Source: Nitrosopumilus sp. (lineage in GTDB: Archaea; Thermoproteota; Nitrososphaeria; Nitrososphaerales; Nitrosopumilaceae). From it: DNA of 64,000 nt. The notes beneath the pieces are model-generated. The model was given only the letters and a program-made list of their open reading frames with translations. It did not search any database and was not told the origin of the DNA. Position numbers and translations under genes: made by a program. Shown here piece after piece: positions 18,134 through 27,594 of this stretch. The stretch spans positions 61,410-125,409 of the forward strand of contig JAOTWS010000006.1 in NCBI GenBank assembly GCA_029862745.1. Direction: 5' to 3'. The first letter of the stretch is position 1, and each line of letters starts with the position of its first letter.

Positions 18134-18862
18134 ACCATCATAGAGTTTTACTTTATCAAATCCTGCAATTTTTAATTGTAAGAACAGACTTGATGCTCGA
18201 TGACCATGCATACAATAGCAAACAATTTCCTTATTTTTAGAGATTTTATTTTCTGAAAACATAGTTTTAAGAGATTCAGGATCACGGAATAGTTTACCGT
18301 CAAATCCGAGACCGTCAGTGAATGGAACAAGTTTTGAGTTAGGTAAATGTCCACCCATGAATTCTTGAGGACTACGTGCATCCAAAATTTCAAAGTTATT
18401 CAAATTATCTTTTAAAAACTCAGACTCTATTCTAATTTCGGAGTTAATTTTAGGAGTAAATGATGTTGGGGTAACAGAGGATATTTGTTTAGTTAATTTA
18501 AAACCATATTTTTGTAAATCAGATGCATTAGCATCAAGCAAGAAAGTTTTGGCATGACCAAAATATAATAAAGACCAGGCTATTCTTGCAGCAGAAGGAT
18601 CCATCGGATCTCCAACTAAAACAACAGTTTTGTTTTCATCAATTCCAAGACCATTAAAAAGTTCAACAATTTTTTCCAATTCAATTACAAGGTTAGATCC
18701 AAATTTATCAAATTGGATTACTTTATCAACAGAAAGAGATTGTGCATTCTGAAGATGCCCATAAAGAAACATTGTTTTTGGACGAGTATCTAAAACTATA
18801 AGGTTTGGATTAGAGATATTCTCTCTTAGCCAATCAGTTGAAACTAACATAGAAAACCACAA
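18092..18862 (-). CDS. Second two-domain rhodanese-type sulfurtransferase
   Basis: 256 residues as given; an ATG at 18850 (MLVSTDWL) would be 4 codons shorter and fits the family start better. The C-terminal domain has the active-site loop CMHGHRASS with Cys at about 217 and the ending VKLYDGSFVEWHGKQFP. The N-terminal domain (VLDTRPKTMF...GHLQNAQSL) is the inactive half. The loop differs from the other rhodanese in this window (CRIGER), so donors may differ. It converges on nob1 with a 42-bp overlap and lies just downstream of the XPF nuclease gene. Confidence 0.85.
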   Translation of the reverse strand: MWFSMLVSTDWLRENISNPNLIVLDTRPKTMFLYGHLQNAQSLSVDKVIQFDKFGSNLVIELEKIVELFNGLGIDENKTVVLVGDPMDPSAARIAWSLLYFGHAKTFLLDANASDLQKYGFKLTKQISSVTPTSFTPKINSEIRIESEFLKDNLNNFEILDARSPQEFMGGHLPNSKLVPFTDGLGFDGKLFRDPESLKTMFSENKISKNKEIVCYCMHGHRASSLFLQLKIAGFDKVKLYDGSFVEWHGKQFPLE

Positions 18863-18884
18863 TTTGTCAATTTATTTAATGGTA

Positions 18885-19571
18885 TCATGTATCGTGTAAA
18901 GTTTTTTGATCAGATGACTTGAGTAGATTACTTTTAGAATCAAGAGTTTTTTTTATTTTCTTTGCGCGTGCGTCACCAAGACCTTCAACTTTTGCCAACT
19001 CAGCAGCAGTTGCACTAAAAACTTTCAGAGGAGTACCAAATCTTTCAAGCATTCGCACTGCAAATCTTTCACCCACTCCAGGCAAACTACAAAGAACTGA
19101 CAATTGTTGCTTTTCTAAATCAGATGATTTTTTGATTTTTTTCAAGTATGGGCCTTTATGAGAATCCAGTCTAGAACACAGAGATACCAATAATTTCGCA
19201 GTATGATCTGCACTAGGAGTAGGAATAACGGGAATTTTAAAATCAAGTGCTATCCTAGACAGAGCGCCATAAAATATCAAAGGATTTTCTGTGATTTCTT
19301 CAATTTCATCCACATTACCTTCCATCAAAATAATCGGGTGCTCAAAATGCTCCTTTAATCTAGAGCACTGATCAAATAATCTTCCATCAAAAACAGAGGC
19401 CATAAGATCACGAATACTTTTTCTTTCAACAATAGTTTCTGGTGCAACAATATAATCACCAATTAGAAGTGTTTTCATTTCAATATTCATCCCAATTGAT
19501 CTTAGTAAATCAGGAATTCCACTTTTTCGTTCTCTCTCATCTACAACAATTCTAAGATTTTCTAATTTCAC
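18885..19571 (-). CDS. xpf: XPF/ERCC4-family structure-specific nuclease (short form)
   Basis: 228 residues. The ERCC4 nuclease signature GD...ERK...D is complete (GDY at 38-40, VERKSIRDL at 48-56). Residues about 160-215 form a tandem helix-hairpin-helix DNA-binding domain (LCSLPGVGERFAVRMLERFGTP, VEGLGDARAKKIKK). No helicase domain is present, matching the crenarchaeal/thaumarchaeal short XPF, a homodimer that cuts 3' flaps and often works with PCNA. A C-terminal PIP box was not evident. Involved in repair of branched or damaged DNA. Confidence 0.92.
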   Translation of the reverse strand: MKLENLRIVVDERERKSGIPDLLRSIGMNIEMKTLLIGDYIVAPETIVERKSIRDLMASVFDGRLFDQCSRLKEHFEHPIILMEGNVDEIEEITENPLIFYGALSRIALDFKIPVIPTPSADHTAKLLVSLCSRLDSHKGPYLKKIKKSSDLEKQQLSVLCSLPGVGERFAVRMLERFGTPLKVFSATAAELAKVEGLGDARAKKIKKTLDSKSNLLKSSDQKTLHDT

Positions 19572-19624
19572 AAATATTAGATGTAATGAATTGTTAATAT
19601 CTTATATGAAATTAGGAGATGTAA

Positions 19625-20023
19625 TTACTTTCTTGGATTATCTTCTGTAGTTGGTTTTGGTGGTGGGGGTGCAGAACCGCTTTTCATCAATTCAGTGATT
19701 TTTGCTTCTTGTTCTTTGAGACTTTCCTTAAGACGTATTTCTTGTTTTTGAAGAACTGTTAAACGTGTTTTTGCTAATTCAGATCTTTCTTGTAATTCAT
19801 CTAGTAATTCCTGTTTTGTAGATTTTATTAAAACGGTTCCAGCTTGTTTAAAGACTGCATCACCATCTGTAATTTTTTTTAATTCCTCAAGGGCTTTTTC
19901 TGTTTCAGCTTTTTCCATTTCAAGATGTTGTTTTTGCGTCATTAATGATTGGAGACTTTGTTGAGATTGTTGTAATTTCATTAATTGCTCTTGGAGCCAA
20001 GGCGGCATTTGTCCAGATGACAT
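19625..20023 (-). CDS. pfdB: Prefoldin beta subunit
   Basis: 132 residues. Two long helices (about 10-55 and 80-115) joined by a beta-hairpin segment (DGDAVFKQAGTVLIKSTKQELLDEL) give the prefoldin-beta layout. It forms the alpha2-beta4 jellyfish complex that hands unfolded proteins to the thermosome. It has a Pro-rich extension at the end (APPPPKPTTEDNPRK). It lies last in the exosome-ribosomal operon, a position known for archaeal pfdB. Confidence 0.88.
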   Translation of the reverse strand: MSSGQMPPWLQEQLMKLQQSQQSLQSLMTQKQHLEMEKAETEKALEELKKITDGDAVFKQAGTVLIKSTKQELLDELQERSELAKTRLTVLQKQEIRLKESLKEQEAKITELMKSGSAPPPPKPTTEDNPRK

Positions 20024-20046
20024 AGTTACTCAAAAAATTTATTTCA

Positions 20047-20292
20047 TTATATCTTTACCGATTCAATTGAATCATGACTGGCTTGAATGAACCTAAGAGT
20101 AGAGTTCAGGTTTGCCCTCAAATGTGTCAAATGATCAGACCGGGCAAGAATTATTATTTTCTCATCAAATTCTATCTGAGTTTTTACGGGGTTTTCAGGA
20201 TAAAATTCATTATCTGCGTTAATTGAATCAAAAATTGCCTTTGTCTTGTCTTTTGCATCAACTACGATTTTTGCGCTAAAGTTTAATGTCAT
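20047..20292 (-). CDS. pcc1: KEOPS complex subunit Pcc1
   Basis: 81 residues from the ATG at 20292. The frame is open further upstream, but those codons lie over the eL43 gene. The product shows the Pcc1 pattern: FSAKIVV, then AIFDSINADN, and the hallmark SDHLTHLRANLNSTLRFI. Pcc1 dimerises the KEOPS complex that makes t6A in tRNA. The start overlaps the end of the ribosomal protein gene by 17 bp, indicating coupling. The gene order eL43-pcc1-pfdB is a known archaeal arrangement. Confidence 0.85.
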   Translation of the reverse strand: MTLNFSAKIVVDAKDKTKAIFDSINADNEFYPENPVKTQIEFDEKIIILARSDHLTHLRANLNSTLRFIQASHDSIESVKI

Positions 20293-20488
20293 AAGCTGTT
20301 CCAGCCACCTTGTAACTGCATTTTTTACAAGACCAAATACCAACAGCGTCTCTTCCAAATGTTTTTGAACCACATTCAGGACAAGTTCTCTTTTCTTTTA
20401 GTTGGAGATGGATTTTTGTGTACTGTTTTCTAAGTTTAATTCCATATCGTGCGCCTAAACCTTTTAGTGATTTTTTTGCTTTTGCCAT
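20276..20488 (-). CDS. rpl37ae: Ribosomal protein eL43 (L37Ae)
   Basis: 70 residues, basic, with the zinc ribbon CPECGSKTFGRDAVGIWSCKKC (two C-x2-C) characteristic of L37Ae. It begins MAKAKKSLKGLGARYG, a typical start. It is a structural protein of the large subunit. It sits immediately after rrp42 (1-bp gap) in a tight operon. Confidence 0.95.
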   Translation of the reverse strand: MAKAKKSLKGLGARYGIKLRKQYTKIHLQLKEKRTCPECGSKTFGRDAVGIWSCKKCSYKVAGTAYDIKL

Positions 20489-20489
20489 T

Positions 20490-21308
20490 TTATTGACTTC
20501 CCTTTTGAACTTCTTTTAATTTTTCTCTTATTTTTGCACCTACTTTGACTGAAATGTCTCCACATCTATGAATTTCTTCCAGAGTGAATCCATCACTACC
20601 ACCTTTTTGTAATGCACAAATATTTCCATCAGAATCAGTAGTAATTGTAATTCGGGCATCCATGCTACCCCATTCATCGCCATTAGGATCAACAATTATG
20701 TGAGTTCCAATTTTTCCCATGGTTACAGATACAGGGATAGTAGATACTGGTATAGGCATATCTTCACCTTCTACAAGTGTTGGTGTGTCATCAACCCAAT
20801 TCCATTTTGGTGATTTGGATGAAAGTAATGCAGAAGTTGCAGCATAAGAGCATGCATCAAAGAGATTACCATCATAATCGACAACTACGTTATCTGCAAA
20901 TACTCCAACTACAGATTTGTTTTGCTCAATTACTAATTGAGACACATCAATCATATGACTTTCTCTAATCCCTCTATCCACAACTCTAGCCAACTCAATT
21001 ACATCAGGTCCTGGAGGACCAGTTTCAACAGTTGGATGAGATAATGGTAAAAGTTCTGCAGTACAAATAAAAATTCCCTTATCTCCCATATCAGGAAAAG
21101 GTCTGTCTGGTTGAATTTTTACACCACAAATAACTTCGGTTTCACCTAGTCTAACTCTAGCAGAGCCGTTTGCTTTAGGTATGGCATTAGTTTCAATAGA
21201 AATTTCTCTTGATTCATCTAGAGCGCGTCCATCTACTCTTTTTCCTTGTTCTAATAATTCAAGGATTTGTATTTTTTTTAATTCGTCAATAACAGAAGTA
21301 GATGCCAT
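20490..21308 (-). CDS. rrp42: Exosome subunit Rrp42
   Basis: 272 residues, RNase PH fold. It is the non-catalytic partner of Rrp41 in the hexameric exosome ring. Seen: GKRVDGRALDESREISIETN, GSARVRLGETEVICGVKIQ and the RGIRESHMIDVSQLVI region. It lacks the phosphate-binding and catalytic Asp set kept in Rrp41. It lies 2 bp after rrp41. Confidence 0.94.
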   Translation of the reverse strand: MASTSVIDELKKIQILELLEQGKRVDGRALDESREISIETNAIPKANGSARVRLGETEVICGVKIQPDRPFPDMGDKGIFICTAELLPLSHPTVETGPPGPDVIELARVVDRGIRESHMIDVSQLVIEQNKSVVGVFADNVVVDYDGNLFDACSYAATSALLSSKSPKWNWVDDTPTLVEGEDMPIPVSTIPVSVTMGKIGTHIIVDPNGDEWGSMDARITITTDSDGNICALQKGGSDGFTLEEIHRCGDISVKVGAKIREKLKEVQKGSQ

Positions 21309-21310
21309 TT

Positions 21311-22044
<734 letters not shown>

Positions 22045-22045
<1 letters not shown>

Positions 22046-22725
22046 TATGATTCACCTTTTAATTCTAACATTTCTTTCACTTGATCAGTCAAATTAGCAA
22101 CATGTGCTTTTTGATTTACCATTTCAATGGCTTTTTTAGCCTTTAATAATCCCTCGGGAGACTCGCATGAAACTACAACCCAGCCATTCTGACCAATAGT
22201 TATTGCAGCATCTGTTGCCATCTCTATCATTTGGATCATTGTGCCTCTCTTTCCAATTAGGCGTGGAACCTTACTGGGGGAGATTTTAATCAAGTCACCA
22301 GAGTCAATTTTGCCTAAATCTCTATCAGTTATAGTTACTAGTGGATCTCTTGTTCTATCAAAATTAGCAATTCTAGCAGCTACAAGATCACCTGATTTTA
22401 GTTTGGTTGTAAGTTCATCAGCATGAGCAGAAAAGTCACGTCCAAAAACATCCTGTGCAGGAAGAAATCCAACATAGCATGAATTGATATCCAACTCCCA
22501 AGACAACGAAGTATGAGATATGACTTTACCAATTACAAGATCATTAATTTTAGGAATGTATTTTCCAGTTAATGGTATTACTTTAACAGAATCATCATAG
22601 ATTTCAGAAATGCCAATAGTAGTAGAGATTATCTTATTTCCTTCAAGAATTACATTTTGTTCAGGTCGAAATGGACCAGTGGTTACTACATCTCCAGGGA
22701 TAACATATTTTCTCTTATTATCCAT
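22045..22725 (-). CDS. rrp4: Exosome cap subunit Rrp4
   Basis: 226 residues: N-terminal domain (YVIPGDVVTTGPFRPEQN), S1 RNA-binding domain (about 65-135) and KH domain with PRLIGKRGTMIQMIEMATDA (about 150-170). It forms the trimeric RNA-entry cap of the exosome. It overlaps SBDS upstream and rrp41 downstream by 1 bp each. Confidence 0.95.
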
Positions 22726-23411
22726 TATTTCATTACCTCAACTGTAGCAGATCCTTTGGTTATAGAACCTAATCTATCGATCACATTTGGTCTTGCTGCA
22801 GCTGGTATTTCAAGTATTGCTTTTAGAGAACCATTTGTTTGCCATTGTTCACTTCCAAGAGAACCAACAGATTTTAAAACTGCATATGATTGAGATGCAT
22901 ACTGTGCCGGAATCGTAATCTCCAATTTTAGATTCTCAGACTTTAGAGCAATAATTGAACGTAATTTTTCAACAATATTTGCTACTTGCTCGTCCACATG
23001 TTTTTGCGGATCAACTGAAACCCTACCATCTTTCATTGCTTGTTCAATTCTCAATGGAGGATGAGGCAAGTGAGTTTTAGGATCGACATATGTTTTAGCA
23101 ATATAGCTAACAATTTGTTTTTTCTTTTCTTCTATCATTTTTCGTCTTTGATCAGTTGTTAGATTCAGATCACCTTTATCAAGAATAATTTTGGCAATTT
23201 CTGATAGGTCCTCAGTTTTGAAAGCCTTTAGTAATTTCTCAGATGATGGTCTTGTTCCTTTTCCAGAATCCGTATAGATTTCATCTGAAACCAAAACTGC
23301 AGCCAAGTCCTTTTTCTTTCCAAGTTTGTAATCTAATGCAGGGTCTGGTTTTACCATTATCTCAAATTTTTCACCTTCAAAGGAATATCTAACCAATGTA
23401 ACATCAACCAT
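22725..23411 (-). CDS. sbds: Ribosome maturation protein SBDS (Sdo1)
   Basis: 228 residues from the ATG at 23411. The product starts MVDVTLVRYSFEGEKFEIMV, the usual SBDS beginning, with the FYSH domain (about 1-90), a middle helical domain (LTTDQRRKMIEEKKKQIV, YVDPKTHLPHP) and a C-terminal ferredoxin-like domain. SBDS helps release aIF6 from the large subunit. The frame stays open up to an ATG at 23567, adding 52 residues unlike the family. A TATA-like box at 23431-23440, 25 bp before 23411, supports the shorter start. It heads the exosome-ribosome operon. Confidence 0.88.
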   Translation of the reverse strand: MVDVTLVRYSFEGEKFEIMVKPDPALDYKLGKKKDLAAVLVSDEIYTDSGKGTRPSSEKLLKAFKTEDLSEIAKIILDKGDLNLTTDQRRKMIEEKKKQIVSYIAKTYVDPKTHLPHPPLRIEQAMKDGRVSVDPQKHVDEQVANIVEKLRSIIALKSENLKLEITIPAQYASQSYAVLKSVGSLGSEQWQTNGSLKAILEIPAAARPNVIDRLGSITKGSATVEVMK

Positions 23412-23430
23412 GTCTAATCTAGCATAGATT

Positions 23431-23440
23431 TGATATTTAT
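23431..23440 (-). promoter_or_regulatory. TATA box of the SBDS-exosome-eL43-pcc1-pfdB operon
   Basis: On the minus strand this reads TGATATTTAT reversed to ATAAATATCA, centred about 25 bp before the ATG at 23411. The spacing predicts a leaderless mRNA and decides the SBDS start. Confidence 0.5.
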
Positions 23441-23819
23441 CTATACGTACATAGTCATTCTCATTTGAGAACCCCCTTAGAAGAGATGAATAAGTGGAGA
23501 CATTTCTCATACCAACCCAGTATCTTACACTATCGATCTCTTTTCTTATCTTTCTTTTATCGAGCAAATAACATTTTCAGTAGTTTCATCATCATGTCAT
23601 TGTAAAAAGGATCCAATTGCTCAGTGCTGGCTTTACCATATTTTCAGAATAAACAGATCTACTCTTAGTCAGCATACTTTTCTAAAGAAATCATCTATAG
23701 AGAAAAGATTGACCAATTTAGAAGGATTCATAGTCACAACTGTGCAATGTTGTTATTTATGGTCAAGTATTGTAACAAAAATTAGCAGTCACTATACCTA
23801 AAGCTAGCTAGATTTTTAT

Positions 23820-24485
23820 GTGGATTTTGAAGATTTTCTTCAAGATTTGTCATCATTAGAAGTAATTAGTAAAGATAATCATAAAATTTCTATAAAGCTA
23901 AAAGGTGTTCCATTACAGTATGCAAATGCACTTAGACGAGTATGTCTAAATGGTGTTCCAGTATTTGCAATAGATACAGTAGACATTGTAGAGAATTCTT
24001 CAGTATTACCAGATGAAGGTTTAGCTCATAGATTGGGACTAATTCCATTAAAAACAGACTTGTCGAGATTTAACGAACCATCCAAATGTGAATGTCAAAG
24101 TGAGGTAGGTTGCTCAAACTGTAAAGTAATGTTAGTGTTAGATTCTGGAGATTCAGATGTTACAAGAACCATTTTGTCAAATGAGTTATCCTCTGAAGAC
24201 GATACAATAAAACCAGTTTCAGATAAAATTCCAATTGTACAACTAGCACCAGGTCAAAGAATCAAAATTGAATGTTATGCAAGACTAGGACGTGGAACTG
24301 AACATGCCAAATGGAATGCTTCAAACATCTCAACACTAATTGATACTGATAAGGAAGATGAGAAGATTCTAAGCGTAGAATCAACTGGTGCACTAAATCC
24401 TGAACAAATAATCATTTCAGGAGTAGACGAAGTAAGTAACAGATTAGATCAATTCAAAGAAATGATTGACAAAATCGAAGAATAA
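23820..24485 (+). CDS. rpoD: RNA polymerase subunit Rpo3 (D)
   Basis: 221 residues, the alpha-like assembly subunit. Seen: NALRRVCLNGVPVFAIDTVDIVENSSVLPDEGLAHRLGL, diagnostic of the D/alpha/Rpb3 dimerisation domain, and a Cys-bearing insert (CECQSEVGCSNCK, about 92-104) related to the Fe-S domain of some archaeal D subunits. Only part of a ferredoxin ligand set is visible, so a cluster is uncertain. The start is GTG at 23820. It leads the eL18-uL13-uS9 operon. Confidence 0.94.
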   Translation: MDFEDFLQDLSSLEVISKDNHKISIKLKGVPLQYANALRRVCLNGVPVFAIDTVDIVENSSVLPDEGLAHRLGLIPLKTDLSRFNEPSKCECQSEVGCSNCKVMLVLDSGDSDVTRTILSNELSSEDDTIKPVSDKIPIVQLAPGQRIKIECYARLGRGTEHAKWNASNISTLIDTDKEDEKILSVESTGALNPEQIIISGVDEVSNRLDQFKEMIDKIEE

Positions 24486-24530
24486 TCTAAGCATAGACAT
24501 TATATTTGGGTTTCAAACCGCATTATTCAC

Positions 24531-24878
24531 ATGACTAATCAAGTGGTTATACGTATGGCCAATGATCTAAAAAAGGCATCATCCAAAAACGATGCTCCAA
24601 TTTGGGCAAAATTGGCAGAATATGCGCTGAAACCAAGTATTGCAAGAAGAGATCTTAACTTGAATAGAATTGCACAACTGACAAAAGAAAATGATACAGT
24701 TGTATTTCCAGGAAAAGTTCTTGGAACAGGTAACATTCCTCACAAAATTACATTATTTTCATTTTCAATTTCAAATTCTGCTGCTAATAAAATAACAGGA
24801 AACGGTGGAAAATTGATCAGTTATTCAGAACTGATTGAGAAAAATCCTACAGGAAAGGGAGTTGTACTGCTTGGCTAA
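24531..24878 (+). CDS. rpl18e: Ribosomal protein eL18
   Basis: 115 residues of the archaeal L18e family. Seen: WAKLAEYALKPSIARRDLNLNRI and FPGKVLGTGNIPHKITLFSFSIS. It is a large-subunit structural protein. It follows rpoD by about 45 bp, and its stop overlaps the uL13 start. Confidence 0.94.
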   Translation: MTNQVVIRMANDLKKASSKNDAPIWAKLAEYALKPSIARRDLNLNRIAQLTKENDTVVFPGKVLGTGNIPHKITLFSFSISNSAANKITGNGGKLISYSELIEKNPTGKGVVLLG

Positions 24879-25335
24879 ACAACAAACAGAGATCAGAACA
24901 GACAGACCAATTGTAGTAGATGCAACCGACCACATTGCAGGAAGATTATCATCAAATGTTGCAAAATTACTAATCAATGGAAACAGAGTTTCAGTAGTGA
25001 ATTGTGAAAAAATCATGATGAGCGGAACAAGAAGTAACCAGATCAAGGAGTACAGAGAATTTTTAGAAATCAACAGTATAATTAATCCAAAGCATGGACC
25101 AGTCCATTACAGAAGACCAGATACTCTCATGACAAAGATGATTCGTCAAATGCTACCATATGATAGAAAACCATCTGGAAAAGAAGCGCATCAAAGACTA
25201 AGGACATACATTGGTTCCCCAAAAGAACTCAAGTCATTAGCGAAAATTCAATTCGAAAAAGCTAAGATTAAGAAAACATCATCAAACTATACTTCAATAG
25301 GTGAATTGTGTAGAATAATAGGGTGGACTGAATGA
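24871..25335 (+). CDS. rpl13: Ribosomal protein uL13
   Basis: 154 residues from TTG at 24871 (reads AKQQTEIRTDRPIVVDA). The open frame reaches back to 24835, but that part lies within eL18. Motifs: VVDATDHIAGRLSSNVAKLL, VVNCEKIMMSG, HGPVHYRRPDTL and RQMLPYDRKPSGKEAHQRL. These are typical of archaeal/eukaryotic L13. It overlaps eL18 by 8 bp and uS9 by 4 bp. Confidence 0.94.
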   Translation: MAKQQTEIRTDRPIVVDATDHIAGRLSSNVAKLLINGNRVSVVNCEKIMMSGTRSNQIKEYREFLEINSIINPKHGPVHYRRPDTLMTKMIRQMLPYDRKPSGKEAHQRLRTYIGSPKELKSLAKIQFEKAKIKKTSSNYTSIGELCRIIGWTE

Positions 25336-25781
25336 CAATTCCAAAAACAGAAATTTATTTTGCAACTAGAAAGACAGCTACTGCACATGTATACATTACA
25401 AAAGGACAGGGTAGAGTCAGAATCAATAACGTTCCAGTAGAAATGATTCCGCAAGAAACAGCTCGTGAAGTCATACTAGCGCCATTAGAAATTACAGGGG
25501 ATTTAAGAGACAAGATAGATATCTCTGTTAGAGTAAGAGGTGGAGGTTATATGGGGCAAGCCAGTGCAATTGCAACTGGGATTACAAGAGCACTTATTGG
25601 ATGGACTAAATCTAAAAAAGAACCAAAAGAACATCCATTCCCAAAATCTGCAAGAGACGACCTAAGAAAACGTATTTCAGATTTTGACAAGTATCTAGTA
25701 AGTGGAGATGCCAGACAAAAAGAACCAAAGAAATTTGGCGGCCCTGGTGCAAGAAGAAGAAAACAGAAATCATACCGTTAG
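25332..25781 (+). CDS. rps9: Ribosomal protein uS9
   Basis: 149 residues, small-subunit protein. Seen: ATRKTATAHVYITKGQGRVRINN, VRVRGGGYMGQASAIATGITRAL and the basic end GPGARRRKQKSYR that reaches the P-site tRNA. It closes the visible operon. The rpoN/rpoK genes that follow in many archaea are not found here. Confidence 0.95.
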   Translation: MTIPKTEIYFATRKTATAHVYITKGQGRVRINNVPVEMIPQETAREVILAPLEITGDLRDKIDISVRVRGGGYMGQASAIATGITRALIGWTKSKKEPKEHPFPKSARDDLRKRISDFDKYLVSGDARQKEPKKFGGPGARRRKQKSYR

Positions 25782-25946
25782 ACTGTTAAGGATAATTTTT
25801 GTAGGTAGAGAACTCCAATACATTTTGATCATTCAAATCAAAAGTTTCTTGAATGTCAATTGGTTATCAGTATGTAAAACCAGGATAGATTTAGGCAAAC
25901 ATTAGTGGATTTGATTATGTGTGAATTTGTCCAGGTTACCCTACCA

Positions 25947-25954
25947 GTTATATG
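25947..25954 (+). promoter_or_regulatory. TATA box of the aIF1A gene
   Basis: GTTATATG lies about 25 bp before the ATG at 25976. This predicts a leaderless transcript and favours that ATG over the one at 25952, which falls on the box itself. Confidence 0.5.
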
Positions 25955-25975
25955 CTCATAAACATAATCAGTGTT

Positions 25976-26287
25976 ATGGGTAAACGCCAAGTAAAGAATG
26001 AAAGTGCACTTAAAGAAATTCGTCTACCTGAAGAAGGTGAAGTTTTTGGACGGGTATTGAAAATGCTTGGGGGTGAAAATGTCATGGTAAAATGTGCTGA
26101 TGGCATTACTAGACGAGGAAGAATCAGAGGAAAGTTGAAAAGAAGAGTTTGGATTAGAGATAATGATATAGTCATTATTGCACCTTGGGATTTTAATGAG
26201 GCTGAACGCGGAGATATTGTTTGGAGATTTACTCTTCCTCAAGTTGAATGGCTAAAAGACAATGAGCATATTGCTAAAGATTTCTAA
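25976..26287 (+). CDS. eif1a: Translation initiation factor aIF1A
   Basis: 103 residues with the S1-like OB fold: EEGEVFGRVLKMLGGENVMVKCADGITRRGRIRGKLKRRVWIRDNDIV. It binds the ribosomal A site and promotes initiation. The start MGKRQVKNES follows family custom and is supported by the TATA box spacing. Confidence 0.94.
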   Translation: MGKRQVKNESALKEIRLPEEGEVFGRVLKMLGGENVMVKCADGITRRGRIRGKLKRRVWIRDNDIVIIAPWDFNEAERGDIVWRFTLPQVEWLKDNEHIAKDF

Positions 26288-26326
26288 ATTTTCTAATTAT
26301 TATTTGATTTTTAAGAAATGACTTAG

Positions 26327-26334
26327 TTAATATA
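26327..26334 (+). promoter_or_regulatory. TATA box of the cold-shock gene
   Basis: TTAATATA, centred 28 bp before the ATG at 26359, predicts a near-leaderless transcript. Confidence 0.45.
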
Positions 26335-26358
26335 GTGAATTGATTGCTCTAAAATTAA

Positions 26359-26550
26359 ATGGAACAAGGCACCGTAAAATGGTTTAACCGTACTAAGGGC
26401 TTTGGTTTTATCGAAAGAGAATCTGGCGACGATCTATTTGTTCACAAATCAGATGTTGACGGATTCATCAATGAAGGCGATAAAGTCGAGTTTGAGGTAG
26501 GCGAAGGTCAAAAAGGACCAGCAGCCCAAAAAGTCAAAAAATCAGCATAG
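26359..26550 (+). CDS. cspA: Cold-shock-domain protein
   Basis: 63 residues, one cold-shock domain. RNP1-like KGFGFIER and RNP2-like DLFVHKSDV are both present, with the start [14 protein letters not shown] as in bacterial CspA. It probably melts mRNA structure at low temperature. Bacterial-type Csp genes occur in few archaea and are thought to come by transfer; this one sits alone between aIF1A and tRNA-Tyr. Confidence 0.95.
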   Translation: MEQGTVKWFNRTKGFGFIERESGDDLFVHKSDVDGFINEGDKVEFEVGEGQKGPAAQKVKKSA

Positions 26551-26648
26551 GCAATAAATTTTTTAATTTAAGAGTTCAAATTTGTTTTCTTAAATCAGTC
26601 TATCTTTTTATTTTTAAAGATTATTTTTTTTTATTCATCAGAAATGTG

Positions 26649-26775
26649 TGGTCCCAAGCGAAGGAATTGAACCTTCGACAACCCGGTTTCTGTATGCCTG
26701 ATATGCTGTTTTTCGGTCAGCCATCTAAAGCCAACAACTACAGCCGGAAGCTCTACCAGGCTGAGCTAGCTTGGG
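26649..26775 (-). tRNA. trnY: tRNA-Tyr (GTA) with 50-nt intron and encoded CCA
   Basis: On the minus strand, acceptor CCCAAGC pairs with GCTTGGG; discriminator A is followed by a genomic CCA. The D stem is GCTC/GAGC, the anticodon stem TCCGG/CCGGG, and the T stem GAAGG/CCTTC with loop TTCAATT. The anticodon loop CT-GTA-G...A gives tyrosine, and C1-G72 is the archaeal Tyr identity pair. A 50-nt intron (26688-26737) interrupts the loop between positions 37 and 38, the canonical archaeal splice site. Confidence 0.93.
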
Positions 26776-26890
26776 ACAAGAAAAACGAAGTTTACTGCTA
26801 TTAAAAAACTATCGTAGATAACATTGGTTAATAATTTCAATTGTAATAAGCATAAATACCCTAAAAAAATGATAGGTTTCGTTGTCATTA

Positions 26891-27493
26891 ATGACATTGC
26901 CTTATCCGGGTTATGTTTGCGTGCCATATACGAACACACATCAATCTATTGATCTCAGAGAAACTTGGATTAATTCCAAGAATATTGAGGAATTATTTTT
27001 TGTTACAGGAACTTTTTCTAATGAATGCAAGCCTTACTTTTCTGATTCTGTAAACCACTATCTTTTAGCTAAATTCAAAGACAATGAACAGATATCTAAA
27101 GAACTAACTGTTTATAATCAGAACAAAACATCTTTTGTATTTAATATCAAAGACGAATTTTTTCAAAGAGAAGTTGTGAGAAATGCTAATTTTATTTCTA
27201 TATATTATTTAGAATATGTGGATGACATTGAAGATGTTAAAGAAATCGCAAACCTATTTTTGAAAAAAGATAAAATTAAGATATCAGGTATTGGCAATAT
27301 GAATACATTTTGTATTAATCCTGCAAAATTTACATTTCCATATTCTGAAAATATTGTGGTGATTGAAATTGCTAGTGAAAAGAGTCATCAGAGTGTAAAG
27401 AAATACTGTGATCAAACGAAACGTGATGCTAACCGAAAAGGATTATCGCTTACAAATCTTCTCAGTCTGTCTATTCTTGAATCTTTAAAGTAA
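26891..27493 (+). CDS. Hypothetical 200-residue soluble protein
   Basis: No family recognised. The product is acidic and mixed alpha/beta, with no signal peptide or membrane helix. A basic helical tail reads CDQTKRDANRKGLSLTNLLSLS. A TATA-like CATAAATA at 26851-26858 lies 26 bp before a TTG (26882) and 35 before the ATG used here; either could start. It is divergent from tRNA-Tyr. Confidence 0.65.
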   Translation: MTLPYPGYVCVPYTNTHQSIDLRETWINSKNIEELFFVTGTFSNECKPYFSDSVNHYLLAKFKDNEQISKELTVYNQNKTSFVFNIKDEFFQREVVRNANFISIYYLEYVDDIEDVKEIANLFLKKDKIKISGIGNMNTFCINPAKFTFPYSENIVVIEIASEKSHQSVKKYCDQTKRDANRKGLSLTNLLSLSILESLK

Positions 27494-27594
27494 AACAGAT
27501 AGATTCCTAATTTGTGATTCTCTGCTACAATAAAACTTGGAATTTATTTATCATAATATTAGAGGACGTCATTAGGTTTTGTGGAGAATGATTT

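Noticed and set aside
22725..23567. Long SBDS start at 23567
   Set aside because: The extra 52 residues do not match the family, and a TATA box 25 bp before 23411 supports the shorter form.
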